NCBI GenBank assembly: GCA_021401465.1
Contig: JADDMT010000024.1
Location: 248,001 to 312,000 of the forward strand
Length of the DNA stretch: 64,000 nucleotides
Direction of reading: 5' to 3'
Source of the DNA: Teratosphaeria epicoccoides
Lineage: Eukaryota; Ascomycota; Dothideomycetes; Mycosphaerellales; Teratosphaeriaceae
Part shown: one piece after another, positions 1-13,185 of the stretch
How the letters are laid out: every line of letters begins with the position of its first letter
Position numbering within the stretch: position 1 is the first letter of the stretch
The notes under the pieces: model-generated
What the model was told of the DNA's origin: nothing
Seen by the model: the letters and a program-made list of their open reading frames with translations, nothing else
Databases searched by the model: none
Made by a program: the position numbers and the translations under genes

Positions 1-224
1 GACCTTGCCCAGCGGACGAAAATTCTGTCGTCGAAGCATTCTTGGTCGTCATGCAAACGCTGTATGTAGCGTCGAACGAAAGCCTTGGCTGATGTACGAC
101 CAGGGTGACCGCCCTTGGCGTGGAGCAGCTCCGTCTTCTGGCCACCCTCCTTTAGATGGCGTGCCTCCGGCATTCTTATGAGGCGGGCGCCCCATGTCGT
201 TTTTCTTTCCGCAGGCTCCTCACT

Positions 225-2215
225 ATGGACGTCATTGATCAAGGTCAAGGAAATCACTTCGCGATCTCTCCAGAGATCAAAGCTGCACACGAGTATGGTC
301 GACATGGATTGGCTCCCGCAGTTGCCAAGGCTGGCCGTCTCAGTGATCCAACGGACGCAGAGCATAGCCTCGAACGCGGCCTCTCTGCTCGACAAGTCAG
401 CATGATTGCAATTGGTGGAGCCATCGGGACTGGACTTATCATAGGTACAGGCTCAGCTCTTGCGAAAGCAGGCCCAGCATCCGTCCTGATCTCCTATACG
501 ATCGTCGGTATGATCGTTTACGTAGTGATGTGTGCTCTTGGAGAGATGGCGACGTGGCTACCGACTGCTGGAGGCTTTGCACCCTATGCGACAAGATTTG
601 TTGATCCCGCACTGGGCTTTTCGCTGGGTTATACGTATGCGACCTGCGTCATTGGGGCTGGAGTTGTCGATATTGTGCTGATTGTGATGCAGATACTGGT
701 TCAAATATCTCGTGGTTGTAAGTATGTGTAGCGTTGTTCTCGACTGTCCAATGACAGCTAATTCTTCGTTCTTCAGACACCCAACCAGCTCACTGCATCA
801 GCTTTGGTCATTCAGTACTGGTGTCCGCCAGAAAAGGTCAGCCGCTTGTAGACCACTTGATCAAATTCGCCTAACCGGACAGGTAAACAGGTCAATCCAG
901 GCGTCTTTGTCGCCATCTTCATGTTCACGATCATCGTCATCAATTTCTTGGTACTTGTGGCTTGCCTTCGCAACAACAATCATAAGCTGAGTCTGTCTAG
1001 GGCATACGTTTCTTCGGCGAGATTGAGTTCTGGCTGTCTAGTATAAAGGTTCTGGTCATAGTCGGCCTGATCCTTCTGTGCATAATACTTGCGGCAGGCG
1101 GCGGGCCCGATCATACGGCGACCGGATTTCGATACTGGCACAGTCCAGGCGCCTTTGCGGAGTATCTGACTGGAGGTAGCATTGGACGTTTCCTAGCATT
1201 GTGGTCTGTGATGGTCACCGCCGTGTTCGCTTTCATGGGCACCGAGCTTGTGGGTGTCACAGTTGGTGAAGCCCAAAATCCGCGCAGAAATATCCCAAGG
1301 TATATTTGTTTCGTGTTACTGTCACATCACGATCATATCTGACGTGCTTGCCCCTGTAGAGCGATCCGCTTGACCTTCTGGCGTATCGCCATCTTTTACA
1401 TCCTGTCAGTCTTCCTTCTCGGCATGCTGGTCCCATACAATAGCAAGTACTTGGTATTCGCCAATAAGAAAGCGAACAGCGCATCGGCCAGCCCTTTCGT
1501 GGTTGCGATTAAGATTGCTGGGATACCCATACTTCCGGGGTTTTTGAATGCCTGCATCCTCCTGTTCACCTTCTCGGCCAGCAATAGCGACCTCTATATA
1601 GCGTCTCGCACCATACATGGGCTGGCCATTAACAATCAGGCGCCAGCTTTCCTCGCAATCACCAACAAAAACGGCGTTCCCATCTACGGCCTTGGCCTTT
1701 CATCTCTGTTCTGCTGCTTGGGCTTTATGAGTGTCGCAACCAGTTCGAAGACGGTCTTTGGCTACCTTGTCAATCTGGTCTCTGTCTTTGGACTGCTGAC
1801 CTGGATATCCATCCTAGTTTCTCACATTTATTTCGTTCGCGCGCGGCGAGCTCAGAATGTATCGGACTCATCACTTCGCTACAAGTCGCCTTTCGGACTT
1901 TGGGGCTCTGGGACTGCTCTTGTCTTCTGCTGCATCATTGCGCTCACTAAGAATTTCAGCGTGTTCCACGGGAAGTTCGACTACAAGAACTTCATCACGG
2001 GCTACCTTGGCATCCCGCTATACCTGATCATGATCGCTGGATACAAGATTGTCAAGAGCACGAAAGGTGTCAATCCACGTGAGGCTGATCTATGGACTGG
2101 CAAAGATGTCATCGATGCCGATGAACAGCAGTGGCTTATCAAGGAGGCAACGGACAGGGCCAACGGCAGGAAAGCAAACGTCCTCTATCGGCATACGCTG
2201 GGCTATTTATTCTGA
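225..2215 (+). CDS. Amino-acid permease (APC superfamily, fungal AAP type)
   Basis: Plasma-membrane transporter expected to bring amino acids into the cell with protons. Six exons fit phase exactly: 225-634, 693-717, 777-836, 891-950, 1001-1299 and 1360-2215, giving 569 aa, normal for the family. A hydrophilic N-terminus of about 60 residues precedes the first membrane segment, whose motif GGAIGTGLIIGTG is the family signature. Later landmarks are PNQLTASALVIQYW, VNPGVF, FMGTELVGVTVGEAQNPR and LLTWISILVSHI. Exon 2 is only 25 nt but restores YWFKYLVV before PNQLTA, where relatives have a similar stretch. The ATG at 225 was chosen because the upstream in-frame ATG at 156 adds 23 residues unlike a permease N-terminus. 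The substrate cannot be told from the sequence. Confidence 0.93.
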
Positions 2216-2253
2216 GCTCTCGATATCCAATTCCCAACATAGCTGTGACCCAC

Positions 2254-3244
2254 TCACATCTTATTTAAAGCCCCGTCCGTGATATGCTGACGCAGATGCT
2301 TGATGTCTGCATCACTCAGACCGCAGTAATCCTTTATATATCGCTCTGCGCCTCCAAATTCCTTGTTGATCATATCAATCGTCGCTCTCATGTTCTCGGG
2401 CTTACTGCTGATCATGTTGTCTACGCCACCTCCATCGCCAGTGAGTGTAGGGTTCTTGAGCAAGCGCTCTCGGAACAATGGCTTCAGATGAGCAAGACCA
2501 AGGTCTGTCAGAGAATACTCCTGCGCAATCTCATCTCCAGGCGCATCGGCAAGCAGAAAGAGCAGGGCCGCGATTACTCCGGTGCGGTCTTTACCGGCCG
2601 TACAATGCACCAGAATCGGGCTTGGATTTGGCTGAGCCAGGTGCTCGAAGATTTTGGCATAGGCCGGTCCAGCAGATTTCAAGATGTCATGGTATGCGGA
2701 TACGAAGCCTGCTGTGCCAGACTTGGCATACTCCTTATAACTTCGCGGACTGTCAGCTGCGCAATGACTGGCCTTTTATGAACTCGTCCACTTACCGCAA
2801 GGCCACCTGCTCAGGCCCGTAATCGTTCTCGGCGAACACTGGAATCCATTCTCGCCTGATGCCATACGGCTCAAAGACGTTGGCATCTTCAACAGCTACA
2901 CCAGCCCACTCGGGCCCGTCGCGCTTGATTTCAGGAGCGCTTCGAAGATCAAACACTACTCGGATACCTAAAGGTACAGGTTAACTACGGTCATCCTGAT
3001 CTGGACGCTGGCCGACGCAAGAGATTTGCCCTACCTAGACTGCTTCCTGTTAGTAATGGCTGAACACTACGCTTTCGATTTCCACGCACTCTTTGCTCAT
3101 CTTCTCTAAGCCGGCTTTCGTAGCCTTGGTAGGATCGGCAGACCGGTACACGAGGCCCGGACCTACATGATGGCCCCCAATGCCTCGAAAGTTCGCGACG
3201 CCTGGCACGTGGATAAATGGTGGTGAGGGAAGCTCGACGGTCAT
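2254..3244 (-). CDS. Tyrosine/serine protein phosphatase (Y_phosphatase3 / IphP type)
   Basis: Cysteine-dependent phosphatase; the P-loop HCTAGKDRTG contains the catalytic Cys and Arg. The N-terminal segment (ATG at 3244) has the family landmarks VANFRGIGG and YRSADP, and the second has RVVFDLRS. Segments: 3244 to about 3065, 2967-2796 and 2749-2254. The second intron (2750-2795, GTAAGT...CAG) is clear and in phase. The first is a problem: the acceptor ending at 2968 (TTTAG) needs a donor of phase 1, and no GT donor of that phase exists before the first frame stops. A GC donor, an unseen micro-exon, a sequencing error or a real lesion could explain this. The gene converges on the permease with only 38 bp between stop codons. 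Family assignment is firm; an intact product is less so. Confidence 0.8.
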
Positions 3245-6200
3245 TGTTTGTGTCGCAACATAATCGAAAAGAGAAAGACCGAGGGGGAGGTTGCATGTGT
3301 GAGGTCTGATCGCGAGGAGGACGGGCGGTATGAATCAGTTTTAGGTTCTTGTCTTGCTGCCGACCTCGGGCCTGAGGTATAGAGTCATGCCTGAGGTATG
3401 AAGACTTCGTGGTCCACGTCGCGCTTGTAGAATCAACCCATGAGAGGAGTTGGCGCTTCTTTGAGACCCAGGTGTACTCAACGCTTCAAATATGCGGCAG
3501 CAGGGTTTTGCGTAGAGCTTGAATTAGGCGACTTTCGCGGAGCCCACTGACGGCATCAACTCAATCGGTCAAAATCTCCATCAACCTGGAAGCAGCAGAC
3601 CTGGTCGGCCGCCAGACATCGATTCTCCTCAGGCCCCCGAACTTTTCACAAAGCAGTCAACGACTCCACCAAGCACTCAAAAATTCGTGAATGCGTCACC
3701 ATGTCATCAAGCAGGCAAGACTATCGACAAGCGGTCGACCATCGTATCATTTGTCGAAGCCCAACTCGGCAGGTGCAAGGACATCTTCGGGGTAGTGAGA
3801 ATGGTGCCTGCAACCTTCGAGAGTTCTATTGATCGCCCGCGAAAAGCGCCTCTCCAGCATCGAGCTCAGCTTCGCGGCCGGACTCTTCTGCGGCATGAGA
3901 TTCCACATCAGCATCGGACTCGTCTAAGTCGATGATGCTGACTTTCGTCTGTTCATTCATCTCAGCTCTCTGATGCATCGACCTAGTGAACATCCTGACG
4001 GCCTCCTGCTCGGCAGGAGACTTTGCAGGGGAGTTGTTGCCCGACGTCACCAGGTGCTCGCAATCGGTAGCATCCATTGTGCTGCCGGTCGAGGTCGGAC
4101 GATCACGCTATCGTCGTTTCTCCGTGATACCAAGGTCATGATGGATTGGACGTTGATACAGGTTGGCGGTGGCCTTCGCCGGTTGTTTTCTGGCATGGCC
4201 GCCCCCGAGCGTCCGCTTGATCTCCTTGCTGGCATACTTGCGAGCACTGGGACGAGTATCAGATTGGCCATCAGCAACGGCGACAATATCTCTTTTGGCG
4301 TGAGCGCGATCGTGCCCTATGTAGGCGGCGTTCGAGGTTTGAACGATCCATACGTGCATCAACTCTCTGTTCGACCCGGAAACACAGGAGGATATCGGAC
4401 AACTAACTATGGGATAATGGCCGTAAGCATTGATTAAGCAGTGAACAAGATGAGGGATAAGTACTACGACGCTAGCCAGTTGCGAGCAGTGTTTCGACCA
4501 GTCAACCAGCCAGTCAAGCGGCTGTTGGGAAGAGTCAATACACGTTTCAGAATGGAGATATCATAAGCAGCAACCAACAGCATCATCAGGGAATCATCGT
4601 ACCGGCAAAAAGTCAACCTGTAATGAAGCAGTCGCTTTTGTCAGCGGGCAGTCAGCCATGTCCACCACTCAGACGTTCAATGGACTTATGGAAACACTGG
4701 CTGCGAGCGAGCACCGTGTTCACGGCACTAACAGATTCGAGTTGATTCGGAGCAGCCATACAGATTGATCAATTAATTCATCGAGATTCGTCCGCCAGAA
4801 GTGCAAGAAGAAGTCGTAGCATGTCGAAATGGCAATTTCTACAAAGGCCTGGAGTGGCGCTTTTCGGTAGCGATTACTATGTCAGTGTGTTGACCGCCGC
4901 CACTGCGCTTCACAGGCGAACACATTGGAGTAGTACGACTACGCTTGCCACGGCAATTGAGCCGACTGATCCGTTGTCCAGGTCGTTACGTTGGTATCAT
5001 CCACGGACTCGCTGCCGCCGCATGCAGGTCATAAGCATCCCCCGGATAGTTTGCATTAACGCGTCAGGATGTATTGCATGCAAATGGCCGGGACAAAACC
5101 TCAAAGAAGCATCGATATCATGTTCTGCTGCTTGTTCACTCCATGGACAGATATACAAGTGTTTCTATGACTTCATAACATGCTGCGAACAAGTTCAGGA
5201 CACCTTCCGTTCACGACATTGTTCGATCCCTGAGCTCGTGATGTAGCCGCATTGTAAGTCGAGATTCTCGTTGTCTTCGTCGTCGAGGCAAATGCATAGA
5301 TCACACTTCGACTTGATTCAATTGCCGGCATCTTGTCGATAGCTGGGTTATCGCGAGATCCAATCTTTGCCGCCTTTGTGATCGAGCCGGTCTCCAGCGT
5401 CCTGGGTAACGCTTGCCTGGCCAGAATGGCAACGATAGCGAACGCCAGGCCAGGTTTGACTGTTAGCGGCGGACGGTCGTTCAGGCGTTTGGGCTGAGCA
5501 GGGAGCCCTGTGCACGGGACCGTCAAACCATGCCATTATTGCATGCCTTTATTTCGACCTCACTCGAGACGTAACGACTGGGGACAAGCACATATCGCTG
5601 CACTTGCAGTCTTCATCACTGTGGAATGCTTGAGTCGGAGGCCGTCAGTCTGATGTCAAGGCATCGAGAGCCGAGGCGCGATCGCGAGTCCACGACACGC
5701 GTGGGGGTGATGATCGTACTGTCGAAATGTACCTCTGTTCACCTGATGATCGGCATGGAGACGTATCGTGGTGGGCACCGCCAAATACTAAGCTGACCCG
5801 CCAGATGCAACTCTCGCAGAGACTTCACACTCTCCTGCGACAGGATTGGGCAGCGATATCGAGAGCTTTGTGAATGGCCGTCATTCTCGGGGAGGTGAGA
5901 ATCGGGCAGTCACGCTATCTAAGACAATTTCTGGTTGCCGTGCAGAGCATCTGCGACATCGTCCCCAAAGCGACACACAAATGTCTCACCACCGATGTAT
6001 ACACTTCAATTACAGTGGCACCGATAGGGATCGCGCCACTCATGAGGTAAGCTCCCGATTGTCTCGAAATAGATTACTGTGCACTCTACTGTAGCATAAG
6101 ACTCTTTAGCATTCTTGCGCGACTGCGCGCGTGGACTTTGAACATGCTATTCAAAGAACCTGATTGCTCGACGAGACTTCGGCAGCTTCGTTTTGCGCAT

Positions 6201-9200
6201 TCAGATGTCTGATGCTTCAGCTTGGCGATTGATCAGGTCAGGTCTCGGCCGAAGTGAGACATGCGCAACTCTGTTCACAAGCTTCGCCAACTGCTCGCCG
6301 GCGCGTCAGCAGGGCGATCTCGCGAAAAGAAGACATGAGTGTTTTGATCTTGGCGACAGTCGCAGAAATGGTAACGCCAAGCAGATGATCAAGATAGTCA
6401 AGCCACTTGAAATTAGAATAGAGTTTGTGTAGACGGCTCTGCTTTGAGGCACGCATGTACATTGTACTGTATCGTAAAGGGCAAGTACACGCCTCCAATA
6501 GCGCGTGGCCGCTTTCTGTCGGCGATCGACGTTCTCTAGCCCGCGAGCATCCTGTCATTGATGATTCGCGAAGTTGCGAGCCGCAAGGACGCCTTCTGCA
6601 GCCTGCGTGATGACTGACCAGATCCGCTGTTTCAAGAACAACTGCGTCACCGCCACAACGTGTGTTGCTGATCTCGAACGTGGCGGGAGATCTCAGCCAT
6701 GCGCCTTTACGACGGTTAGAAAGGCTGTTGTGAGGAGCGCAATAACACTGTACAGCATTCTAGAAAGCCGTTGCCCATTTGACCAGTGACATTGCAGTAC
6801 GCCTTCTGGCCGTTGATGACCCTGACTAGTGTTATCAACTTTTCACAGCGAGGCATCAAGATCGTACACAAAACAAGACTCGTGACTGACTTAGATGTAG
6901 TCGCTTGGTCAGGACCTGAAATCTAATGGCGGCACTATCCATGTTGCCCGTACGTTCGATTTGCCGTTGTGGGAAAACAGTACCTTCTCATATAGGTATT
7001 GAATTATGTACCTTGGAGAGCCTGGAATATCGGACATGAAGAACCCGTGGTCCCGACTTTATACGATCAATCCAAAAACGATCGTTCCAGGGACATAGCG
7101 AACGTTGCATGAACGCCGTAGCTGCCATCTCACTTTCCATGTTCGGAAGTCTGCACGGCTGCACAGCATCGCACCTTTCCTTCATGACGAGCTTCATTAA
7201 CGAGAGCAGACTGAGGGAGCACATCGGCCGTGACGAAGCCAAGGAACAGCGTGTGGAGTATGGAGTTCCAAGGTGACGCTCTAATCGTCGTACGGCGTGG
7301 CTCCTGCGCGTCGCCGCGCCGTACGTCGTTCTCCTGGTTGGTCGCGCAGCATCAACAGTACTTGGCTGTGCTGCCTTCCACTGTCCAGCGTGTCCACGTG
7401 GAGCTCGTCCGGCGATCCTGTCGTTTCAGATGAACTATTTCGGGTTGAAAATGCATTGTTAGCCAGCTCTAGAGCGTGAAACAGAAGCAATTCGCGCGGG
7501 TATACAATCCCTCCCAAGTCTTGCATCATGTAGGACGTGGTGTAATCTCTGCGAGCCGTCATGTCTTACACTGCGGCAGCCTCGATGGGAAATTGACCGA
7601 AGCGCCGGAGACGGCTTCGAGCGAATTCGCAAACTTGGCTTACACAGAAGGATGGAAGCAGGTTTACCGTTTGCCTTCTGCAAAGCCGTTTGTGCCTAGC
7701 GGAATAAAGTAGTTCCGATGGCTAGTCCTTCCGTCCATACACAGTGCAGAACGAGTCGTGGACAATAATGGGAGGGCAGTTTCCCGCCTGCACAGTGCAC
7801 TGCATTGCAGCCTTGTTGAGAGGTCTTATGAGTGGTAGGATCGCATCACGGCCACTCGAAGCTTCGTTGGCTTATCGTATCATAAGGAAGTTCCAGGATT
7901 TTGAATTCGCCCCCTGATGCCTCTATGGGGATCACCGGCAATTGTGCACAGGGAGCAAGTCGGCAGACTTCCACGTGCAAGCCTTGTTCAGTTTGTGAAG
8001 GGCGCCAGGATGACTTGTATATCAGAAATATGGCGCTTCTGTCGCGTGCGCAAGGGAGGAAAATACGCGATGAAGCGGCTGAGACTGCCCTGCTAGGTAA
8101 ACACTGCTGATACCAACGGGCATCAAGTCGCTCGTCATCCTATGAGCAGCAGGTTTAATTTGCATTAAATGTCCAATGGAATTATTTATTGTGCATCAAA
8201 CCTGCGAAAAGAGGAAATAATGCGAGCAATGGCAAGACCTCTGCTAGGCGCTTGTCCGCGATTGGCAGCAGACATCTTGCCTTTGCAAGATTGTGGAGTC
8301 ACAGTTCAAAATGCTTCCAGCATCGTCCTCATGTTCCCATTCCGAGCACGCCTCCGTAGCATCGCTTCATGCATATATGCCGGTACCAAGTTCCCATCTT
8401 TGCCTGCAGCTGGCCTAATCCAATCGCAGCAAGAAGCGCCGTTTGGTCAATGTGGACGAGCCCCGCCGCTTGTGTTAAGCGAGGTGCCCTTTCCAGATGA
8501 AATTACTTCGGGGATCCTAGTCATCGTCCCATGTCGTGATCTGTGAGCATCAAGGAATCCGACGAGGATTGTCGGATAGAGCCTGTATTACTCGGACTGT
8601 GTCATGCCGCATTATTATGAGAGAATGATTTGATGCAGGCCTTGGTTGACGGGCATTGTGGACGGGATACTGGAGGATCAGCGCGAAACGCAAAAACACA
8701 CTTCAGCGGGGCCGTTTGGAGGACTAGTGCCAAGCTAATGCGAGACGTGCGCCTCGAACGTTAAAGATGTTCTATCGTGGCTGTGAGGCGAGATCGAGGT
8801 CGGAATCAACGGCAGCTCTCACGACGATGATGTCGCCGGCGGATTTTAGCATGATTACATTACACGTGATTATCAGCGCGGAAGCCAACATGCAGTGGAA
8901 CATGGACTGAGTGATGGGCAGAGCCGGCGAAGCTGACGCATTCCAACGGAGATATTAATTGCCAAGCTTGGGCTGCCAGAAGCTATGCAGGCGTCGATAA
9001 ATACAGATTCAGCAATTGAATATTGGATCGCTGCGCTGGAGCGCGCTCTGAGCGACGGGCAGTCCACCTCGTCCCTTTACCCTCATTTGCCGTGCATAGG
9101 CTAGTGTGAAGCAAGTTGGCTCAAGCGTCTTCCGTTGAGGTTGGAAAATCTTCGCCAGACGGGCTCTTTATCACGAAGGGACTATTGGTGAACGGAAGGT

Positions 9201-10518
9201 AAGGTCAAGTTATCCGAAGGCACTCTGTCACTCGTGATCCTAACGTGCCTGCCGTCCCACAAAGCCACGAGGAATTCTAAGTTTGCGCCGCCAACGTCGC
9301 ATGGACGGTGAAACGTGATCTGCAGCTAGAGTTTGTGCAACGCGGCTAGTCCCTCAGCCCAGCCTTTGAGTCGTAAACGAGGCAGCAGGGTGCAGGGAGC
9401 TCGATGGGGACGCAGCGCCGATGACCACGATGAACAGCACCAGCACAGGATCTTGGAATTCGCATTGCGGGAAATATCATCACATAATCACACTATCTGT
9501 GCTGGTGGAGCCGTTGATCCCAGGATCAATGCTTGGCGTATAGGGAGGACGCGGCAGTTGCCAGCTGCGCGCTGGCGCAAATGCGAGCCTGCTAGTCCCG
9601 GCGAGCGTTGCAGCCCAGCTTTACCTTACCTTTATACCCTCGTCCGTCGTTTGACACCCGCTGCAAACCCTGTCGCCCACATTGATATCCGTCGCGCGCC
9701 CGTTGCAAGTCTACAGTACACATCCTGGTCGACTCGCCTGCCAAACTCCAAGCCCACCTCCATCCGACACGTCGACTATCACCACGCCTCGAATCTGCAA
9801 CCCGACGTTCGGGTGCATGCACAGCAGCCGCGTCGCCGCCTCTGGTTTTGATTGAACGACTGAGTGCCGCCCGGCCGTTTTCCACATGGTATGCTGACAC
9901 CTTCCGACTTGCTGGCTCAGCATCCCTACCTTCCATCTCTCGCTTTCCCCAGCCCAGGACTCCAGCCACCTGCTGCCGGCACTCGGCGGCGAACACCATC
10001 CCACCATCAACCCTGCAAAGGCTGCGCCGGCACTGCTTGATCAGCAGACATCGTGGTCGAGTCAAGGCTGAATGCGCAGCAGCGCACGATGGTACTGCCT
10101 TCCCTCCAACACGGGCCCAGCCATTATTGCACAATTCCCCAACACAGCAACACATTGCGTGCACGCGCAGCGACACGAGTCCGTTTTGACTTTGCTCTCT
10201 GCTACCGCGACCTCTTTTAATTTCCCGCATACATTACTTCCCTACCTGCGGCAGCAAAAGACTCTAGCTTGGAAGGTACTGCAGTGGATCGCTTCCCCGC
10301 CGTGCTGCCTCTAGCTACAGGTGACAGCTCTGCTGCCTCACCGTTTTTCCTTCTCTTCCTTGAACCCTGGTCGCCTTGATCGCGAACTCGTGGTACACTT
10401 CTACTCCTCCCGCAGAGCACCGAGCCGGGATCCGCCAACTAGACACGATCGATCAACAATTGCCATCGCGTCGTCGCTCAAGGCATTTGTTTATTGCGCT
10501 GACATCCGCCTGTCTCAG
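3245..10518. other. Long gene-poor interval and leader of the next gene
   Basis: About 7.3 kb without a gene I can support. Open frames are short, overlap on both strands and show no known motif. The best of a weak set is an acidic frame on the minus strand at 3826-4077 (ATG at 4077, 83 aa), which may be an exon but has no recognisable domain. Degenerate GTCAAC/AGCGGTC motifs occur near 3650-3735 and 4490-4640, like the repeat tract at 56.7-57.3 kb. From about 9600 the plus strand becomes pyrimidine-rich and is probably the promoter and 5' leader of the gene whose recognised exons start at 10519. Confidence 0.5.
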
Positions 10519-13185
10519 AATCAACCAAATGCTGCCCAGTCGGGCTTGCCGCCACCTCAACAGCCCGTTCACCATCCTCGCTCGACAGGGTTGATCCAAC
10601 AGCAGCGTGCACACTCACCGCACGCATCCCAGAATCTTCAGGCTACCTCACAAGGACCCTACGTCTCCCCACATTCGTCAACTCACAGCCTACCCCAGCA
10701 CCAATCACCCTACGTCGGTTCTGTACCTGGACTCCCTCCGCAGCATCCAGGCGAAACGACTTTCTTTGGCGCCCACCCCAGTCCATATAGCACGAACAGC
10801 GCTGCTGGGAGCTACGCATCATCAGGTACGGCCCTCGCTCATTCACCCTGCCTGCAGCGCCTGAACTTGACGAAGTGCCGCCCGCAAAATGCTGACCACG
10901 ATGACTAAACCATACGGACTGGGACTGACCGGCATCTTAGAACCGAGCGACACTATGGCTACACAAGCAGCCATTAGTCGCCAGCCATATCCACCCATCT
11001 CGAGCTATCAGACGCCTCAGTCTAACTCACCCGCGTCGATTCATTCGCCGCAGACTGATGCAAATGGCCGTCCATTGTACGGCATGCCGCCAATGGCGCA
11101 GCAAATGTACTATCCTCAGTACCAAATGCCGCAACAGTCGCCATACAACCAGCACCCTTCCAGCTCGCACCACTCCTCCATTACCTCGAACCCTGGCGCT
11201 ATGCTCATGTCACACCAGCAGCAGCAGCAGTCGGTCTCTTCTCAAGGCCACCAATCAGGTCATTCTCAGACGAGCATAATCGACTCCAAGCCCTCTTCAT
11301 CATCGTTGCAGAGACCCCCGTCAGTTGTGGGCGCGCCGCAGGGCACGCCGCAAACGTCATCTGGACCAGGTATGCAGGACCCCAACAGCAATTGGTCATC
11401 TGGTCCTAACGCGACGGCAGCACCAGGTCCGATACCAGCGACGACCCCACTGGTCGTTCGTCAAGACAACAATGGCGTCCAATGGATCGCATTTGAGTAT
11501 TCACGTGATCGCGTCAAGATGGAGTACACAATTCGATGCGACGTTGAGTCCGTGAACATCGACGAGCTCAGTCAAGAGTTCAAGGCAAACAATTGTGTCT
11601 ACCCACGCGCCTGCTGTGGAAAAGATCAATATAAAGGCAACCGGTTGCACTATGAGAGTGAGTGCAATGCGGTGGGATGGGCCCTGGCGCAATTGAATCC
11701 GAACTTACGCGAGAAACGCGGCCTCATTCAGCGCGCCGTTGACTCTTGGCGAAACAGCAATCAGGACGTCAGATTGAGGAGTCGGCGCGTGAGACGCATG
11801 GCCAAAATTCACAACAGGAAGACGGCGACCATGACTCCAGGCTCAGCGGGTGCGCTGTCGGGTCCAAGTCCTGCAAGTGCAGGACTCTCACAATCAGGTA
11901 TGCACCCAAGACCTTCCCTGGGAACGAATGTCCCTCCCATGCATCATCAAGCATATGGCCAGCAGACTGCTGGCGGTGCAGAACTGAATGGCGCGTACCA
12001 TCACATGTAGACGGCTCATGCTGTAATAATATTGCACAAGCGCACGCGATTCAGGCGGAAAGACGCGGTTTTTGGCCACTACACGAAGGACCGGAGTTCA
12101 GGCAATTCTGTGCAGTATACCTACTTGAGCAGGACCGCATATTGTATTTTGTACACCTCGCTTGTTTTGCTGTTTTCTTGCACTATCATACCCTGGTCCC
12201 TCGCTTCGCATACACCCATGCCCTGTCAAAACTAGCCGAACCCACGCTAATGCTTCGTTGATCTTTATAGCCGGAAATGAATACAACCAGAATAGCGCGC
12301 CCGCCCACCACCATCAGCCGCCGCCCCAAGGACAGGCCGATCTTACCTCACCTTCATCTTCATCGGGTCGATATGCACAAAATTTCTACCCGACGTACCC
12401 TCATCAGTCCGCACCAAGTGTTGGCGGCTCGTCCATGCCGTCGGTTCACGATTCATTGGACCCGATGCACGGCCATGCCCAGACCCTTGCTACGTCGGTC
12501 AATGGGGACGCCAAGGATGATGAAGACGAAGACACCAAGCGGGCCCTGTTCGGCGACGTTCCGGAGTCCAAGAGACGCAAATTCATCCTAGTGGACGACA
12601 ATCAACGTGGCACACGCGTCCGTGTCCGCGTCATGCTCGATCAAGTTAAGATGGACGACATGCCAGATGCTCATCTGAGGATCAACGCCGTCTTCCCACG
12701 TTCTTATTATCCACGCCAGATGAGATCTCCACCGGGATCGCCAACAGGCAGAAGTCATTGGGTCGACGACGAGGATGACGATGTCGAGGGCGCCTCTAGC
12801 ACCACACCAAATCGCGGCAAGACTATGGTAACGGTGTCTCTGATGGACGGAAGCGAGGCGAAGCTACCAGTCCCACGTATGACGAAGTCAAGGAGGCAGA
12901 AGGAAGTTGCGCTCAATGAACTCGGCTATCGTATGGCATGGGGTCAGGCCAGGACGTTCAACGGCCGCACTCTCTTCTTACAACGCTCTCGTAAGTTCGT
13001 TGACAGACACAATCCATCATAGTAGCTAACAATAGGCAGTTGACGCGTACCGCAACAAGATGCGCAGCACCATGGTCGCTTCTGGCCAGGAAGTCTCTAC
13101 CATTGCGCCGCACTTTGAGACGCGCCCGGGCAAGCGCAAGTGGCTCGAGAGGAGCAAGCGTTCGCGCCGCGACGCATCGCCATAG
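10519..13185 (+). CDS. DUF8032-type nuclear regulatory protein (5' exon not resolved)
   Basis: Low-complexity Gln/Pro/Ser-rich N-terminus, then a conserved block (GVQWIAFEYSRDRVKMEYTI through ESECNAVGWALAQLNP) that I associate with fungal DUF8032 proteins, then a second conserved block (KFILVDDNQRGTRVRVRVML, NAVFPRSYYPRQM, ELGYRMAWGQ). Exons in phase: 10519-10825, 10941-11897, 12271-12990 and 13040-13185, 709 aa so far. The first coding exon is uncertain; one phase-compatible candidate runs from an ATG at 10072 to a donor at 10276. A nuclear regulatory role is inferred from composition and the basic C-terminus KRKWLERSKRSRRDASP. The 373-nt intron at 11898-12270 could be retained: the frame then continues to a stop at 12010. 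Two separate genes are possible, but the second block has no in-frame ATG upstream and the donor/acceptor phases match. Confidence 0.75.

Noticed and set aside
3826..4077. Acidic 83-aa frame with ATG
   Set aside because: No domain, and the upstream frame (4108-4362) cannot be joined with clear splice sites; kept only as a note in the gap entry.
9592..10230. Minus-strand frame of 212 codons
   Set aside because: Composition matches the complement of a pyrimidine-rich leader; no motif and no proper ATG.
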